64,000 bases of DNA. Origin: Breoghania sp037026715 (GTDB lineage: Bacteria; Pseudomonadota; Alphaproteobacteria; Rhizobiales; Stappiaceae). A model generated the notes under the pieces. That model did no database searches, had not been told where the DNA came from, and worked only from the letters and a program-made list of their open reading frames with translations. The DNA lies in contig NZ_JBANCG010000005.1 in assembly GCF_037026715.1 (NCBI RefSeq), positions 248,001-312,000 of the forward strand, read 5' to 3'. Below are positions 26,801 to 34,816 of this stretch, piece after piece. Numbering within the stretch: position 1 is the first letter of the stretch; every line of letters begins with the position of its first letter. The translations under genes were made by a program, and so were the position numbers.

Positions 26801-29800
26801 ATATCGATGCCCGCACCGGTCGCATCGACGACAGACACGCCCGTCAACCCGGCGACGATGCTCTGGCCGCCGTCGTCTACGGCGACGCCGGCGCCGCCAA
26901 CGGCGGTGGTTCCGCCGATGGTAAGGCCGGACAGCGAGACGTTGGCGCCGGTGGACGAAACACCGCCAAGCCCGGTTCCGTCGATGGTGTTGGTGCCGGC
27001 AATCGTGACCAGGCCGATGCCGTCATCGTCGCTGACGTTCAAACCGTAGCCGCCGGCACCCGAGATCGCGACATTGGTCAGGGTGACGTTCGCATCGGAA
27101 TTGAGATAGCCGATGCCGTCGGCGGCCGCGGAACCGGATGTGACATCGATCTGCGACGTGACGCCAGCGTTACCGACAGCGAAAGTGCCGGTGCTGTTCG
27201 CCGCAAAAACAAGAGCATCGCCGCCGATCGCCGTCGTTGCGCCCAGTTGCAGACCGCCCGCGCCGGTGCCCAGATTGACGGCGGCATGAGAGCCCTCGAA
27301 CGAAAGACCGAGAAGTCCTCCATCCACGGAAAGGCCGCCGGCGGTCGATCCTAGATTGATTTCCGCGGTATGCCCGCCCACGCTCCTGACGCCGTAGGAT
27401 CCCGCGTTGTCAATCGTGAGGGAACCGATCGTGAAGGCGCCGGTGGTCGTGATGTCCTGCAGGTAAACTCCTGCGGAATAGGCATCGCTCAGAGTGGCGC
27501 TTGCGATGGTGAGTGCCCCTGAGCCGGACAATCCGGAGACATAGATCCCTTCATTGTCGTTGATGCCGGAGCCGATGCCTCCGCTCGAAACCAAGGAAAG
27601 GGTTATACCGCCGGACGTGCTCACCGTATCGAGGATCAGGCCACCGGCCGACGATGACGCCAGCGTGTTCGAGGCTCCCGCGATGTTGAGTTCGATGCCG
27701 CTCGCATAGAGCGCGAATCCTTCGTCGGTCTGAACCGAAAGGCCGCCGTTGAAGGAGACCGCCCCTCCGGTGTTGCTGAGCAGAACACCTTCGTTTGCCC
27801 CGTCGCTGACGATATCGACGGTATTCTGGAACACGAAGGAAGAGTTGGTATTGGAATTGATGTCGATGCCGCGATCGACACCGTCGGTTTCATCAATCGT
27901 TCCGGTATAGGTGACCGTTCCGCCGGTACGGTTGCCGATCAGCAGGCCGGTATCGGCGGAAGAACTGAGATCGATGCCGAGCGTCATGTTCTGGCTGCCG
28001 CCGTCGATCAGAATGCCCGAGCCGCCGCTGCCGCTCACCGTGGAATTGCTGGCCGCGACCGTACCCGTAACGTTGGTGAGCTGGAGGCCGGTGCCGGCTG
28101 CGCCCGTCACGTTGACATCCGCCAGCGAGATCGCGCCGGAGGCGCCGGTAAGCACGATGCCGTCGCCGGTCGAATTCGCAATCGTGGTTCCGGAGATCGT
28201 GACGCCCGCGATGCCGTTGCCCGAAATCGCCGCCGCCCCCGCGCCGCCGCCGTTCGTCAGGTTTACGCCGGAGACGAGGTTGCCGTCGCCGAGCGTCAGC
28301 GTGTCGGCGCCCACCGTCACCGTGGTCAGTGTCGGCGCGAGGCCCGTGTAGGGATTGATGATGTCCGTCGACACGCCGTAGAGCAGCACGTTCACCGGCG
28401 CGCTGCCCGCAAGCGAGATCGTGTCGCCGGTGGCGAAGCTCATCAGGTCCTGACCGGCATCGAGTGTCAGCGTTCCGTCGCCGCCGAGCGTGATGGTGTC
28501 GGCGCTCGTACCGTTGGAATTCACAAGGATGATGACATCGGCGCCGGAGGCCTCCGCATCCGCGATCGATCCGGTATCGTTGATCGTGGCGCCGGTGCCG
28601 GTGCCGTTCGCGTCGGCATAGAAGACCGTCTGGCTGGAGATCAGCCCGGACGTGTCGCCGACGAGGTTCACGTCGTTGAAATTGTAGGTGCCGCTGGCAC
28701 CGCTGAGACCGGCAACGACCAGCGGGGTCGTGGCATCGATGGTGGAGGCCGCGCCGTCGCCGTCGAGGTTGGAGCCGTCGCCGAACTGGAAGAGACCGGT
28801 GATCGCGGCGTTGGTCATGTCGACGCCGATGTCGAGCCCGGTGATCGTGCCGGTTCCGGTGGTTCCCACATTGCCGGAATTGGTGGAGCCGGTCATATCG
28901 ATGCCGGTGCCACCGGTGCCCGAAATATTGAGCGAACCGATGATGACATTGGCCGTCGTGGTCGTTCCGCCGTCGGTGAGATCGATGCCGGTGGTGCCGC
29001 CCGTCAGCCCGTTGATCGTCAGGCTGCCGAACACGGTCTGCCCGGTATTGGCATCCTCGAAATCGACGCCGACGGAGCCGGGCGTGCCGATGGTGACGTT
29101 GCCGAAGACGATGTCGCCGGAATTGCCGGACTGGTACATGCCGCCGGTGCCCGGCGTGTCGATATCGACGTCACCGAAGGTGATGTCGCCGTCCGAGTTC
29201 TCGATCCGGATGCCCCAGCCGCCGGCGTTGGTGATCGTCGTCTGGCCGACCACGTTGAAGGCACCGGAGACGCGGTCGAGGATGATGGCGTCGCCGTCGG
29301 CATTGGTGGAGGTGATGGACGACAACGTGACGTTGGTCGTCACCGGGTCGATCTTGACCGCCGTGCCGCCGACGGAATCGATAGAGCCGCCGGTGGTGGA
29401 GAAGTTGAAGCCGGAACCCGCGTCCTGGATGAACAGGCCGTAATCGCCCGCCCCGCCGGAATTGGCGATGTTCAGGTTCCCGAACGCAATGCCGCCATCG
29501 ACATTGTTGAGAACGAGGCCGGAGCCGCTGATCCGGTCGGTCGTGGTGCCGATGGTCGTATCGCCGCCCGCCGCATCGCCGCCGCCCGATGCCTGGAAGG
29601 TCGCGGTATCGACGACGATACCGCCGTCCTCGCCGTTGCCGCCAAGCACGGTGTTGCCGGAAAGCGAGGTGATGGTGAGCGTACCGGCGCCAGTGGATCC
29701 GTTCGCATCGACCACCGCGACACCGCCCGTGGTGGCGAGCGTGGAGGTATCGATCGCAAGCTCGGTGTTGTTCGCGCCGGTGTCCACGTCGATGGCCGAA

Positions 29801-31359
29801 CCGGCCGCACCGCCGGTGATGGTGGAGCCGGAAATGGCGAGACTTTCGACATTCGAGGCGGAGATACCGTCGGTGCCGACCTCGTCGCCCGCCCCGGTCA
29901 GCCCGCCGATGGTGCTGTTGGCAATCGTGATATCACCGGTGGTGTCGGAGAAATCCATGCCATTGCCGGTCGAACTGCTGACCGTGACCCCGGAAATCGT
30001 CGCACCGTCGATGCCGGAGCCGGACACGCCGGTGCCGCCATCGGTGATGGAGAAATCCTGCAGCGTGTTGTTGTTGGCGAGCGTGAAGACGGCCCCGACG
30101 CCGGTGCCCTGGACGGTGGCGTTGGTGCCGCCGAAGCCGAAGGAAACGATGGAGCCGTTCGACAGGAGGACACCGATCGAGCTCCCGGCGCCCACGACCG
30201 TCTGATCGTCCTGCAGCGTCACGCCTGCCGTCGTGATCGTGCCCGCGCCACCGTCGAGAACGACGATGCCCCCCGTCGTCGTGCCGCCGACGGCGGTCGC
30301 ATTCGTGATCGCGTCGTCGATCGAGGTCGGGTCGGCCGCCGTGCCCGCGCCGGCGGTGCCATTGCCGTCGGCGTAATAGATGTAGCCGTATTCCGTGCCG
30401 GTTCCGTCCTGCGCGAACCGCGTCACGGATCCGCCGCCGCCGACCCGCTCCTCGCCGAGCCGGATATCGAGATCGCGGCGCACGCGCGCTGTCATCCGCT
30501 CTTCCAGCGGCGAGAGCACGGGCCGTTCGCCTTCCCCGCCGAAAACCGTCTGCAACGGCACGCGCAGGCGGATTTCTCCCGTGAGCGCCGCATGGTCGAC
30601 ATTGTCGTAAGACAGCGTGCCGCCGAGCGACAGGGTCGAACCGTCGATGCCGAAGACGTCGTTCAGGCTGTATTCCAGCGTGCCGCGCCCACCGGTGACG
30701 TTGCGCACGTCATCCGCCCAGTAATGGTAGGCGCCGGCATAGAGCCGAAGATCATCGCCAGCGGTGAGCGACACGGGCAGCTTGACGCCGACCTCCGTGT
30801 CGAACCCCCACATCGGCTTGTCACGCAGCAGGGTATCAAGCGTTTCCTCCACGAGCCTGTGATCAATGATGGAAAGCGTCGTGGAATTGCTGCCGCTACT
30901 GGTCTTCGCCTTCGAAATCGGAACGTGGAAGTTGAAGCGCGCATCGAAGTTCGGCGTCATCGCCTCCACGCCCAGCGTGGTGGCGAAGAAGCTGTTGCCG
31001 TCCTTCAAGGTGGCGTCGGAATAGACGTAGCCGCCGAGAATCAGGTTGGGGCTGAAAATCTGCCGGACGCCGAGACCCCAGTTGCCGTAGATATCGACCA
31101 GATCGGATGCGCCCTGGCGGGCATCGAGGAAAAACAGCGAGTCTTCATCCTGGCCGAGGGGGATGAAAGCCTCCAGCGAGCCGCCGATCCGGTTCGTGCC
31201 CGGCCGGAAGACGCTTTCCGCGTGTCCCTGCCACTTGTCGCCGTCTGCAGCATGCGCAAAGCCCGGAACGACGCTCAGCGCCGCCGCGGCGACGCACGAG
31301 GAGGTCATCAGGCGACAGCGCAACGTGCCGGCACCTGCGGAATGAATCGACGACGACAC
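20821..31359 (-). CDS. Giant inverse autotransporter (type Ve, intimin/invasin-like) with beta-helix passenger
   Basis: 3,512 residues from the GTG ending at 31359, chosen because GAGG lies 5 nt upstream; a TTG 30 nt earlier lacks this. Signal peptide: MTSSCVAAAALSVVPGFAHA, cleaved before ADGDKW. Residues ~40-290 form an inverse-autotransporter outer-membrane barrel (FRPGTNRIGGSLEAFIPLG, LFFLDARQG, NWGLGVRQI, LRLYAGAYHYW). The remaining ~3,200 residues are Gly/Thr/Ser/Asn/Asp-rich right-handed beta-helix rungs (many TGVDI-, GITI-, NVT-type steps). Four long modules start at about residues 324, 911, 1905 and 3134, each opening with a YYAD/YIFVSA/YYVVD strand and GTG-x-A-x-P-like turn. Modules 1-3 each close with FGDG...YNF.D..L.GD. 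Surface adhesin or cell-contact role is inferred. No Ig-like or lectin domains are seen. Confidence 0.9.
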   Translation of the reverse strand: MSSSIHSAGAGTLRCRLMTSSCVAAAALSVVPGFAHAADGDKWQGHAESVFRPGTNRIGGSLEAFIPLGQDEDSLFFLDARQGASDLVDIYGNWGLGVRQIFSPNLILGGYVYSDATLKDGNSFFATTLGVEAMTPNFDARFNFHVPISKAKTSSGSNSTTLSIIDHRLVEETLDTLLRDKPMWGFDTEVGVKLPVSLTAGDDLRLYAGAYHYWADDVRNVTGGRGTLEYSLNDVFGIDGSTLSLGGTLSYDNVDHAALTGEIRLRVPLQTVFGGEGERPVLSPLEERMTARVRRDLDIRLGEERVGGGGSVTRFAQDGTGTEYGYIYYADGNGTAGAGTAADPTSIDDAITNATAVGGTTTGGIVVLDGGAGTITTAGVTLQDDQTVVGAGSSIGVLLSNGSIVSFGFGGTNATVQGTGVGAVFTLANNNTLQDFSITDGGTGVSGSGIDGATISGVTVSSSTGNGMDFSDTTGDITIANSTIGGLTGAGDEVGTDGISASNVESLAISGSTITGGAAGSAIDVDTGANNTELAIDTSTLATTGGVAVVDANGSTGAGTLTITSLSGNTVLGGNGEDGGIVVDTATFQASGGGDAAGGDTTIGTTTDRISGSGLVLNNVDGGIAFGNLNIANSGGAGDYGLFIQDAGSGFNFSTTGGSIDSVGGTAVKIDPVTTNVTLSSITSTNADGDAIILDRVSGAFNVVGQTTITNAGGWGIRIENSDGDITFGDVDIDTPGTGGMYQSGNSGDIVFGNVTIGTPGSVGVDFEDANTGQTVFGSLTINGLTGGTTGIDLTDGGTTTTANVIIGSLNISGTGGTGIDMTGSTNSGNVGTTGTGTITGLDIGVDMTNAAITGLFQFGDGSNLDGDGAASTIDATTPLVVAGLSGASGTYNFNDVNLVGDTSGLISSQTVFYADANGTGTGATINDTGSIADAEASGADVIILVNSNGTSADTITLGGDGTLTLDAGQDLMSFATGDTISLAGSAPVNVLLYGVSTDIINPYTGLAPTLTTVTVGADTLTLGDGNLVSGVNLTNGGGAGAAAISGNGIAGVTISGTTIANSTGDGIVLTGASGAISLADVNVTGAAGTGLQLTNVTGTVAASNSTVSGSGGSGILIDGGSQNMTLGIDLSSSADTGLLIGNRTGGTVTYTGTIDETDGVDRGIDINSNTNSSFVFQNTVDIVSDGANEGVLLSNTGGAVSFNGGLSVQTDEGFALYASGIELNIAGASNTLASSSAGGLILDTVSTSGGITLSLVSSGGIGSGINDNEGIYVSGLSGSGALTIASATLSDAYSAGVYLQDITTTGAFTIGSLTIDNAGSYGVRSVGGHTAEINLGSTAGGLSVDGGLLGLSFEGSHAAVNLGTGAGGLQLGATTAIGGDALVFAANSTGTFAVGNAGVTSQIDVTSGSAAADGIGYLNSDANVTLTNVAISGAGGYGLNVSDDDGIGLVTIAGTNTIDGTGLGGVSSTGANVSLSGLTIGGTTAVGGAGVAVDDGGQSIVAGLTGVSVVDATGAGIDIDGSGGGSITIDAFANNSVATAGGVGVSLDTVTFDADGGTAGGGDADFTGDTVNGGTLQVGQGGSVAGAGVSFANVSGDVSFGAVDISSVGNAFTVTGTGALNAGAGTGFQLATTSGAISSSTGSGVYFDPFTANVTLTSITSNGGQGLVLDAIGGSFTVTGDVTVNGATGNGVDISNSSATVQIQGTTTVTSPNGDGIALTDNSGTVTFNAVSISNPNGVSSGVGIDVEGTNAAIAFGNVSITGLGDDDTGLDLSGATLTGALLVNSIAIQGVSSTATDVENSIGVNLTGVLGNQIVYLGSHATPASGPSASIVNLETGVLIDNTAAVQFAFGDGESTSDVASVISVVTGGFTIDAGSGTLGASTFDFSDVTFTGDPNFPSATSYIFVSATATNGTGDGSYANPYSVSDADAILTSTASFVFLDGVYDFATLNGGNAFTLSGDQTAQGLAFANEVTYGVNQPANIIGDFGSGLGGTITGSGSQEFSNTGNATVFDLQGNNRLSYVTVDASSLTGDAITASSHGGAVTVEEVEATNLAASSAMFSFTGLTGGVFVQDSQVTISQGTLFQISGGTATYTFDAGTIATTSAAGFLSVTGSATLLDVSGTTGGSVTATGLSSQGTGSALVADDNDATIDFTGLSATNHTGANAIFDIDTGTGGSTGAITFDATSAFSTGNTATIFEIGAGARNIDADAVDITLTGAVREAIALTGQSGGAISFGAISYDGTGATGASVIAVSGQSGGTLTFGAVNIGSTTAFNNSGNTAVSLAGSGGTVTFADLDIVTAAGGGLSAGGITLDINGTSTISATGGTALSLSGTTIDAGGITFTSLASSGASGDGVSVQNATGGALSLGTIDIDGSGGAGVVLSGNAATVSIAGGTIDGTTGNGITITDTAASVTGVTFGGTTAIGGNAVAVSNTDATARTVTLTSLSSGATTAISGAGISASSTGAGTLTLSVQGANLASTGAALVTTDGGTAGQLVLDLGSSSANTFERGSSGATVSITGGAANSTILSALGGLTVTGNGTGGGVLFDQVTFDASGTALSGTAVTASGAVQIGQDASNRVAGDGLRFDAPEGRLDLGDLDIYNDAGTGLYVDTKTNGTTFTLTNSVATSNVDTTNGTAMFLDPLSADLTFNTVSSTGASDTGVTFDGVTGIGTGSNAVTITTLNISGATLQSVLVQDSSGSFSLGNATINSATSIGLEINGGSADVSFGAGSSLTQTGAGAAVQVLGGHTGSLTYSGSINATNGTGLQFNNADGTSYAFNGAVTLNGGGAGIDIFNGSDAAFTFSNTNITTSTDAGLVIFNANVSALTFGGSITQTGTSSAINISSATGGIHNISADITANTDTADAITIASTGTFNFTGDLDLTTSSGSGFSMTGGTLSITGTNTSVSTSSGQILSLSGTTIAAGGVTFDTLTATGTVTSNAIVLNNVSGPGSISVTGTTSITDPGAAAVLVSGTLGADVTFADLNIALQSDNSIGIDLSGATINADITAGDFDLTSSSATGTTGIDLGGTTGTGTIQLGDTAVGGGDATIAGTVGNTGGPTTGVLFSSTTNVTFVFGDGESATDTGSSITAVTPVDDDGSGLPSGGSYNFLDATLTGDTSALSGASYYVVDTANSGGTGTFADPGTVAGAEAANVDVIVVIDTTVDGSSTTLDLGSGAFDLDQDQILVGLVAGESFDPTAYGLAVGAPAAFQFSGSYSSAIAAPNTGTIDTVDATITSSGSATVNLNAAGGSVVDGIRATNTSSSSTSAVVRGAQINGSLQVNNSMLTHSGSGHGVYLTHTAGTTFTTTFTIDNNTITTGTTLNDHAGVTIESSATSTSGVMSGTVSNNTISGGHYGIYIHQNSGFASQTTVDIDTNIISNTRNGVFVDQEGNGRADATITNNTVNSPLDVVSNGILFFVGNSTAPTICADVTGNTLTSGSSGNSIYFDTYPSTSLILPGYAGGSTSEANIRSFLDGNNTATVNSADVFLDSGATASSGTCTLP

Positions 31360-31498
31360 ATTGGCCTCACAAAAGCGGGATCGAAACAATCAGAAAGACT
31401 CAAGCCACAAACAGACGCAATCACGTTAAGCGCTTGCTTTTCTGCGCTTCAACCACATTCCCGCCTCCATTATTCCCATACGTCACTTTCCAGACGCC

Positions 31499-31524
31499 TG
31501 TTGCCGTTTTGCAATATGGCAACA
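31499..31524. promoter_or_regulatory. Operator-like inverted repeat TGTTGCC-N12-GGCAACA
   Basis: Two perfect 7-bp arms (31499-31505, 31518-31524) around a spacer containing TTGCAA. It is placed 140 bp upstream of the adhesin start and on the adhesin side of the LexA-like box, as expected for a dimeric repressor or activator site. The regulator is unknown. Confidence 0.45.
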
Positions 31525-31575
31525 TCGGGAAAACAATCAGCTCCCTGCGCGCGCAGAGAACTGCATTTTCGGCTT

Positions 31576-31590
31576 GTTCTCTTTTTGTCC
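31576..31590 (+). promoter_or_regulatory. LexA-like box upstream of uvrA (one mismatch)
   Basis: GTTC TCTTTTT GTCC differs from GTTC-N7-GTTC by one base and has the T-rich spacer seen in many rhizobial LexA boxes. It lies 289 bp before the uvrA start; uvrA is an SOS gene in alphaproteobacteria. Confidence 0.55.
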
Positions 31591-31879
31591 ATGACTAGAA
31601 TGGGCGGCAGGCGGCGTTGAAAATGCCGTAAAACCTCCCACTTGATGCGACGGAGCGGAGCGGGCATTGCTTCGCTCGTTTCAAATACGGCCGCCGGCGG
31701 GACGAAAGCCGGGCGCGCCGACCATCTGAAGCAGCGTTCGATCGAACGAACGAATGATGCTCCAACGCCTTGAAAACGAACAATTCCTCCGCACTTGCGC
31801 CGCTCGCGCCCAAATGCGGAGTGCTCCCGAGACACAGACTTGCGCGGCGGGATCGCCTGCGGCGCGGAAGGACGCCTTC

Positions 31880-34816
31880 ATGCCGGATCACAAATCCGAG
31901 GCCACCCGGTCCATCTCCATTCGCGGCGCGCGCGAACACAATCTGAAGAATGTCGATGTCGACATACCGCGCGACGAACTGGTGGTGATGACCGGGCTTT
32001 CCGGCTCCGGCAAATCGTCGCTCGCCTTCGACACGATCTATGCGGAGGGCCAGCGGCGCTACGTGGAGAGCCTTTCGGCCTATGCGCGCCAGTTCCTGGA
32101 GATGATGCAGAAGCCGGACGTGGACCAGATCGACGGGCTGTCGCCGGCCATTTCCATCGAGCAGAAGACGACCTCGCGCAACCCGCGCTCAACGGTTGGC
32201 ACCGTCACCGAGATCTACGACTACATGCGCCTTCTGTTCGCGCGCGTGGGCGTGCCTTATTCGCCGGCGACAGGACTGCCGATCGAGAGCCAGACAGTCA
32301 GCCAGATGGTGGACCGGGTGCTGGAGCTGGAGGAAGGAACCCGGCTCTACCTGCTCGCCCCGATCGTGCGCGGACGCAAGGGCGAGTACCGCAAGGAACT
32401 TGCGGAGCTGATGAAGAAGGGCTTCCAGCGGGTCAAGATCGACGGCGAATTCCACGAGATCGCCGAGGCGCCGGCGCTCGACAAGAAGCTCAAGCACGAC
32501 ATCGACGTGGTGGTGGACCGCATCGTCGTGCGCGCGGACATCGCCAACCGGCTGGCCGACAGTCTGGAGACCGCGCTGCAGCTTGCCGACGGCATCGCGA
32601 TCGCGGAATTCGCCGACCGGCCGAAGGAGCCGGCGGAGGCGGGCGCAGTGCTGCAGAACCGCAACGAGACGCACGAGCGCATGGTCTTTTCGGAAAAGTT
32701 CGCCTGCCCCGTCTCCGGCTTCACAATTCCGGAGATCGAACCGCGGCTCTTCTCCTTCAACAACCCCTTCGGCGCCTGTCCCTCCTGCGACGGCCTCGGC
32801 ACCACGCTCTCCTTCGAGGGCGCGCTGGTGGTGCCGGACGGATCGCTGACGCTGCGCGGCGGCGCGGTGGCGCCCTGGGCCAAGACGGGCTCCTCCTCGC
32901 CCTATTACGCCCAGACGCTCGAAGCCATCTGCCGACACTACAAGGTGTCGATGAACGATCCGTGGGATGATCTGCCGCAAAAGGTGCGCGACGTGATCCT
33001 CTACGGGTCGGGCGAAGAGGCGATCACCTTCGTCTATGACGACGGCGCGCGACGCTACGAGCGCCAGAAACCGTTCGAGGGCGTGGTGCGCAATATCGAG
33101 CGGCGCTGGCGGGAGACCGAATCCAACTGGGTGCGCGAGGAACTGTCGCGCTACCAGTCGGACCACCCTTGCGAGGCCTGTAATGGTTACCGGCTGAAGC
33201 CGGAGGCGCTGGCGGTCAAGATCGGCGGATGCCATATCGGCGAGGTGACGGCGCTGTCCATCCGAAAGGCGGCGGAGTGGTTCGAGGCCCTGCCGGCCAA
33301 GCTCAACGCCAAGCAGAGCGAGATCGCCCCGCGCATCCTCAAGGAGATTCGCGAGCGGCTGACCTTCCTAAACGACGTGGGGCTGGAATACCTGACGCTT
33401 TCGCGCAATTCCGGCACGCTTTCGGGCGGCGAGAGCCAGCGCATCCGCCTCGCCTCGCAGATCGGATCGGGGCTCACCGGCGTGCTCTACGTGCTGGACG
33501 AGCCCTCCATCGGCCTGCACCAGCGCGACAACGAGCGTCTTCTGGAAACGCTGAAGCGGCTGCGCGACCTCGGCAACACGGTAATCGTGGTGGAACACGA
33601 CGAGGACGCGATCCTGACCGCAGACCACGTTATCGACGTGGGGCCCGGCGCGGGCGTCCATGGCGGACAGATCATCGCGGCCGGCACGCCCGGCGACATC
33701 ATGGCGAACCCGAATTCGCTGACCGGACGCTATCTGACCGGCGAACTGGAAGTGCCGCTGCCGAGCGAACGGCGCAAGATCTCCAAAAAGCGGCAGCTCA
33801 AGGTCGTCGGCGCCACCGGCAACAACCTCAAGAATGTCTCCGCCGCAATCCCGCTCGGCACGTTTACCTGCGTCACCGGCGTTTCCGGCGGCGGCAAGTC
33901 GACGCTGCTTCTCGACACCATCTACAAGGCGGTGGCCCGCCGCCTGAACGGCGCGCGCGAGCACCCCGCCCCGCACGAGCGGCTGGAAGGGCTGGAATTT
34001 CTCGACAAGGTCATCGACATCGACCAGTCGCCGATCGGCCGCACGCCGCGCTCCAATCCGGCGACCTACACCGGCGCCTTTACGCCGATCCGCGACTGGT
34101 TCGCGGGGCTGCCGGAGGCGAAGGCGCGCGGCTATGCGCCGGGACGCTTCTCGTTCAACGTCAAGGGCGGGCGCTGCGAGGCCTGCCAGGGCGACGGCGT
34201 GATCAAGATCGAGATGCACTTTCTGCCGGACGTCTTCGTCACCTGCGACGTGTGCAAGGGCAAGCGCTACAATCGCGAGACGCTGGAAGTGCAGTTCAAG
34301 GGCAAGTCGATCGCCGACGTGCTGGACATGACGGTGGAGGAAGGCGCGGAGTTCTTCTCCGCCGTGCCCTCGATCCGCGACAAGCTGACGACGCTCTCGG
34401 AGGTCGGGCTCGACTACATCAAGATCGGTCAGCAGGCGACGACGCTGTCGGGCGGCGAGGCGCAGCGCGTGAAGCTTGCCAAGGAGCTTTCCAAGCGCGC
34501 TACCGGCCGCACGCTCTATATCCTCGACGAGCCGACCACGGGCCTGCATTTCCACGACGTGGCCAAGCTTCTGGAAGTGCTGCACTCGCTGGTCGACCAG
34601 GGCAACACCGTGGTGGTGATCGAGCACAATCTGGAGGTCATCAAGACCGCGGACTGGCTGATCGACCTTGGACCGGAAGGCGGCGACGGGGGCGGCACGA
34701 TCGTTGCCGAGGGGCGGCCGGAGGATCTGGTGAAGGTCGAGGCGAGCTACACCGGGCGTTTCCTCAAGGAATTGCTCGAACGCCGGCCGAAGAAGAAGCG
34801 CGAGGCGGCGGAGTAG
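31880..34816 (+). CDS. uvrA: UvrABC excision nuclease subunit A
   Basis: 978 residues from the ATG at 31880 (SD GGAAGGAC); an in-frame ATG at 31754 adds 42 atypical residues. Two ABC-type ATPase halves. The first has GLSGSGKSSLAFD, a Q-loop insertion, zinc module CPSCDGLG/CEACNGYR and signature LSGGESQRIRLA. The second has GVSGGGKSTLLLDT, zinc module CEACQGDG/CDVCKGKRY and signature LSGGEAQRVKLAKEL, with Walker B YILDEPTTGLH. It scans DNA for bulky lesions as UvrA2 and loads UvrB. It is divergent from the adhesin gene and separated by the island from ssb. Confidence 0.98.
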   Translation: MPDHKSEATRSISIRGAREHNLKNVDVDIPRDELVVMTGLSGSGKSSLAFDTIYAEGQRRYVESLSAYARQFLEMMQKPDVDQIDGLSPAISIEQKTTSRNPRSTVGTVTEIYDYMRLLFARVGVPYSPATGLPIESQTVSQMVDRVLELEEGTRLYLLAPIVRGRKGEYRKELAELMKKGFQRVKIDGEFHEIAEAPALDKKLKHDIDVVVDRIVVRADIANRLADSLETALQLADGIAIAEFADRPKEPAEAGAVLQNRNETHERMVFSEKFACPVSGFTIPEIEPRLFSFNNPFGACPSCDGLGTTLSFEGALVVPDGSLTLRGGAVAPWAKTGSSSPYYAQTLEAICRHYKVSMNDPWDDLPQKVRDVILYGSGEEAITFVYDDGARRYERQKPFEGVVRNIERRWRETESNWVREELSRYQSDHPCEACNGYRLKPEALAVKIGGCHIGEVTALSIRKAAEWFEALPAKLNAKQSEIAPRILKEIRERLTFLNDVGLEYLTLSRNSGTLSGGESQRIRLASQIGSGLTGVLYVLDEPSIGLHQRDNERLLETLKRLRDLGNTVIVVEHDEDAILTADHVIDVGPGAGVHGGQIIAAGTPGDIMANPNSLTGRYLTGELEVPLPSERRKISKKRQLKVVGATGNNLKNVSAAIPLGTFTCVTGVSGGGKSTLLLDTIYKAVARRLNGAREHPAPHERLEGLEFLDKVIDIDQSPIGRTPRSNPATYTGAFTPIRDWFAGLPEAKARGYAPGRFSFNVKGGRCEACQGDGVIKIEMHFLPDVFVTCDVCKGKRYNRETLEVQFKGKSIADVLDMTVEEGAEFFSAVPSIRDKLTTLSEVGLDYIKIGQQATTLSGGEAQRVKLAKELSKRATGRTLYILDEPTTGLHFHDVAKLLEVLHSLVDQGNTVVVIEHNLEVIKTADWLIDLGPEGGDGGGTIVAEGRPEDLVKVEASYTGRFLKELLERRPKKKREAAE

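Larger units (their letters stand above)
31360..31879. other. 520-bp divergent region between the adhesin gene and uvrA
   Basis: AT-rich stretches around 31380-31460 suggest the adhesin promoter. The region also holds an inverted repeat (31499-31524) and a LexA-like box (31576-31590). The last 130 bp before uvrA is GC-rich leader containing GTTCGATCGAACGAACGAA. No gene is supported. Confidence 0.6.
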
